A stretch of DNA of 64,000 nucleotides, taken from positions 33,241,101 through 33,305,100 of the forward strand of contig CM046873.1 of assembly GCA_025617745.1 (NCBI GenBank), read 5' to 3'. Each line of letters opens with the position of its first letter. The stretch's first letter is position 1. The position numbers and the translations under genes are program-made. Below the pieces are notes generated by a model. The model saw only the letters and a program-made list of their open reading frames with translations. It had not been told where the DNA came from and did not search any database. This document shows, in pieces, positions 61,500 through 64,000 of the stretch. The DNA is from Heliocidaris erythrogramma. Lineage: Eukaryota; Echinodermata; Echinoidea; Camarodonta; Echinometridae.

Positions 61500-63250
61500 G
61501 ACCGTCAAGATATGATTCATTTTATCGATCGCAAAAATTGATCGTGTAAATAGAGGGTGCATTATAGGCCTACAGATATAAGTTTTCTTGATATAATTCG
61601 TAGTGTATAGATTACAAAAAGTTGTATTGAGGCATTATTAAATAATTCTGATTAATTTTCAACTCCATTCAAATGTGAGTTCGTTTAAGTTTTCGTGTTT
61701 GTGGCTTCTTTTTTGAAATTGTAGAACGCAGCCATGCATTAATATTGCGTTTTGGTAAAGGAGTAAATACTTGTTTTCGATTTGTTGGAAGGCACCGTCC
61801 GAAGTATTGTGCTATCACACGCAAGTGCTCATAAATAAAATGTTTAGTGTAAGAAGGTATTGGGAATTTGAACTGATCGACTTTATCAAACTAGGTCATG
61901 GGTAATAAATCACAAAATGTCCGATCCAGTCGTGTTTTTACCCCCGTATCACTATATATAAACATATCCTAGCTTTCATGTGCTTTGTGGATGATGAATT
62001 GCATCTGTATGTTGGTAACAGATATCATTTATTATTCTAAGATTTGTAAAGGCATTTGTTATATATTGTACCAGTATCGTAAGTGAGTGTACGCTGTATA
62101 AATTATTGTGCATGCAGGTAATGTAAAGTGTACCAATTACCTGAAAATTGTGCACAGCTAAAACGTAAAAAGTTAACCTAAAACAAACTTTACCTGACCT
62201 TCTATGGGTTAACGGTTAAGGAGTATGAAGGAAAAAAAAGGTTAAAACACCCTCGCGCGGAACCAAACTCCGAGTTCGGTTCTTTCGGTTCGGGCCATAT
62301 GCCATCCTTGTTTTGTGCGGGCGCGTATACGGGTCCGTCAATTAGTCTACTGGCAAGTTTCTGTACTGTTTATTTTAGAGAGTATTTAAACTTGCAATAT
62401 CTCTTTATAGAATTAATATTTAAAGCTCATACTTTGAATATGGCGACATGGAATTCCTTACATACAGAACAAAATATTTCTGTGATTGGTAATTAGACAA
62501 TTGTAATCAATTGTATGTAAATAGGAGGTATAATACATTCAATTCTTGCAAATAAAAATATGAGTTTGGGAAGGTATTAAGATTTCATACGGACTTTGTC
62601 AAATTGTGTAATGGTTATTATATCACACATTTCCAATATTACCGGTCCATTCGTCTTTTTACACCCTCCTTTCTGTTTGTATCTTATCCTTTTATGTGCT
62701 TTGTGCAGGATTAATTACTTTATCGCAGGTTTGTACCCTTTGTAACTGTTGAATACGTGTTAATAAGTTATAACTTAGATGTGGATGAACTAGGCATTTT
62801 TTCAAGTACTAATCTATCGTAAGTAAAATTAGACCTATTGATACATTATTAAAGTGGAGGGTAAAGATGATCTCACAATTATTGTAATCAATATGGGAAG
62901 AGAGGTTAAAAGTGTGTTATATTCAATCTTTTGGCTGATAAAAAAGGGTTTAGTTTAAGAAAAGCTTTTGGAGTTCATGCATTGTTATATTTAAGATTTG
63001 TAGGAACTATGTACTTTTTCTCATTATTATACAATCGTAAGTAAGTTTACTCATAAATCATGTGGAGGTTGACGATGATTAAATAATTGCGATCAATATG
63101 TAAATAGGAAGTATAGCGTGTTAAATTCCATTTTTTCCAAACAAAAAAAAAAGTTTAAGAAGGTATTGGGTTTCAAACAAACGTTGTCATAATTGGTTAT
63201 GGTTAATAAATCAAGCTTATTCAATAATAAAAACGGCCTTACAGTCTCCG
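61500..63250 (+). repeat. Three diverged copies of a ~0.6-kb unit
   Basis: The phrase AAGAAGGTATTGGG followed by a TTTGAAC/TTTCAAAC-like word, GTCATAAT/GTCAAATT and GGTTAATAAATCA recurs around 61850, 62570 and 63160. ATCGTAAGTRAGTTTA-like words recur at 62079, 62817 and 63031. No coding sense. Part of it (62417-62500) also resembles intron 6 sequence at 39436-39530. Confidence 0.5.
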
Positions 63251-64000
63251 TTTGTATTTGTCCCAATTCCCGATATTATTTAAAATTTAATAGTATAACA
63301 GTGCTTATTTGTTTGTTTTTCAATGTGTTCAGTTACGTGATATATGTGTGTTTCTATATTTGTCAGACTTTCATTCTTTTTATCTTTTACCCTTTCTCTC
63401 CTTTCTCCCTTGTTCTCTCTCACTTAACATAATTATTCAAGTGACTAATAGTTAACAAGCATTATCAAAGAAAAATATAGATTGATTAACACAATCAGGA
63501 TAATCAGTGAATAAGATGCCTGTTTTTGCAAATTCTTATTCTTCAAACTTCTTGTTACAATGTGGGACTGTATGTAAAGAATAGTGAAATAATAATTTCC
63601 CTCTGATTTTCCCCCCTTTAATGACAGGTTATTGTAAAAATAACAAAAGACCTTATCGTCTTGTGCCACCTGTGATAATGGGCCCAAACAAGAGGCACTA
63701 ATCAACAGAACGATCGCACTGTGCATCACAAAAGCTTTGTAATAACCCATTTCTGGTCTTAATTGGCTGCATGACACGCGTTGTATCACCAATCCTTTTT
63801 TTTAATGAAGATTTAGAAGTAATAGAGATGCCAATGATAAAAGTACTCTTGAGAAATAAAAATGGAAGATAAGTTTAACACCTGAAAAGCTCACCCCAAA
63901 ATGAGAAGGAGACCTAAGATCGAACATTTATGAGAAATGTGAGTTGGTCGAGCGGTACTGTCAGTGGTATACAGTCAGATCTCTATTTTCTCGCCAAGAA
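63251..64000. other. No gene recognised at the right edge
   Basis: AT-rich, pyrimidine-rich around 63380-63420. No exon, RNA gene or element end can be supported. Confidence 0.45.

Overview
The window is animal genomic DNA. It shows small exons split by GT-AG introns, non-LTR retrotransposons, cut-and-paste transposons with target-site duplications, SINE/tRNA-like sequence, triplet microsatellites, long poly-G/poly-C runs and a 500-base assembly gap (28839-29338). The relaxin-receptor-like gene and the repeat style (GCGTA..poly-G elements, 'TATATAGCGC' SINE) suggest a marine invertebrate deuterostome, most likely an echinoderm. That is inference, not proof.

Host gene. One host gene is clearly supported, on the + strand from at least 30287 to 57342. 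Twelve small exons (66-72 bp, one of 120 bp) each encode one leucine-rich repeat. All are split in the same phase, inside the codon of the last leucine. A terminal exon (55622-57342) follows, with a short cysteine hinge and a complete seven-helix rhodopsin-type domain. This is the layout of leucine-rich-repeat GPCRs, closest to type C (relaxin-receptor-like). The 5' end (signal peptide, any LDLa module, LRR cap) is not visible; it lies upstream or in the gap. Two things are unusual. Intracellular loop 3 holds about 180 residues of Thr/Pro/Asp-rich repeats (PDTT units). A one-base frameshift in a run of six C also separates the hinge frame from the 7TM frame, so the copy is either mis-assembled or broken.

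Left part, 1-28838: layered mobile DNA. It holds a long-inverted-repeat element (677-2610), a SINE-interrupted repeat pair (2664-3958), a Tc1 element with ~215-bp inverted repeats and an inactivated transposase (6501-8325), a PIF/Harbinger-type element with TTA duplications (11345-12388), and an I-type retrotransposon (ORF1 with CCHC knuckles, endonuclease, reverse transcriptase, RNase H; about 12.6-26.4 kb). The I-type element is broken by a 2.1-kb tandem duplication and by a whole second retrotransposon (about 18716-24562). At least four short poly-G/poly-C elements are inserted in it or in the Tc1 element, and excision on paper with one target-site copy restores the coding frame.

Introns and 3' flank, 30359-64000. 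The introns carry more of the same families: hAT-like MITEs with exact or near-exact 8-bp duplications, long-inverted-repeat elements, two adjoining GC-rich elements at 43909-46018 (the second carrying stubs of two convergent genes), and a hammerhead-like motif. Downstream lie another long-inverted-repeat copy, a second TTA-flanked element, a reverse-strand L1/Tx1-like retrotransposon end containing a TTAA-flanked MITE, and diverged repeats at the right edge. No other host gene could be supported.
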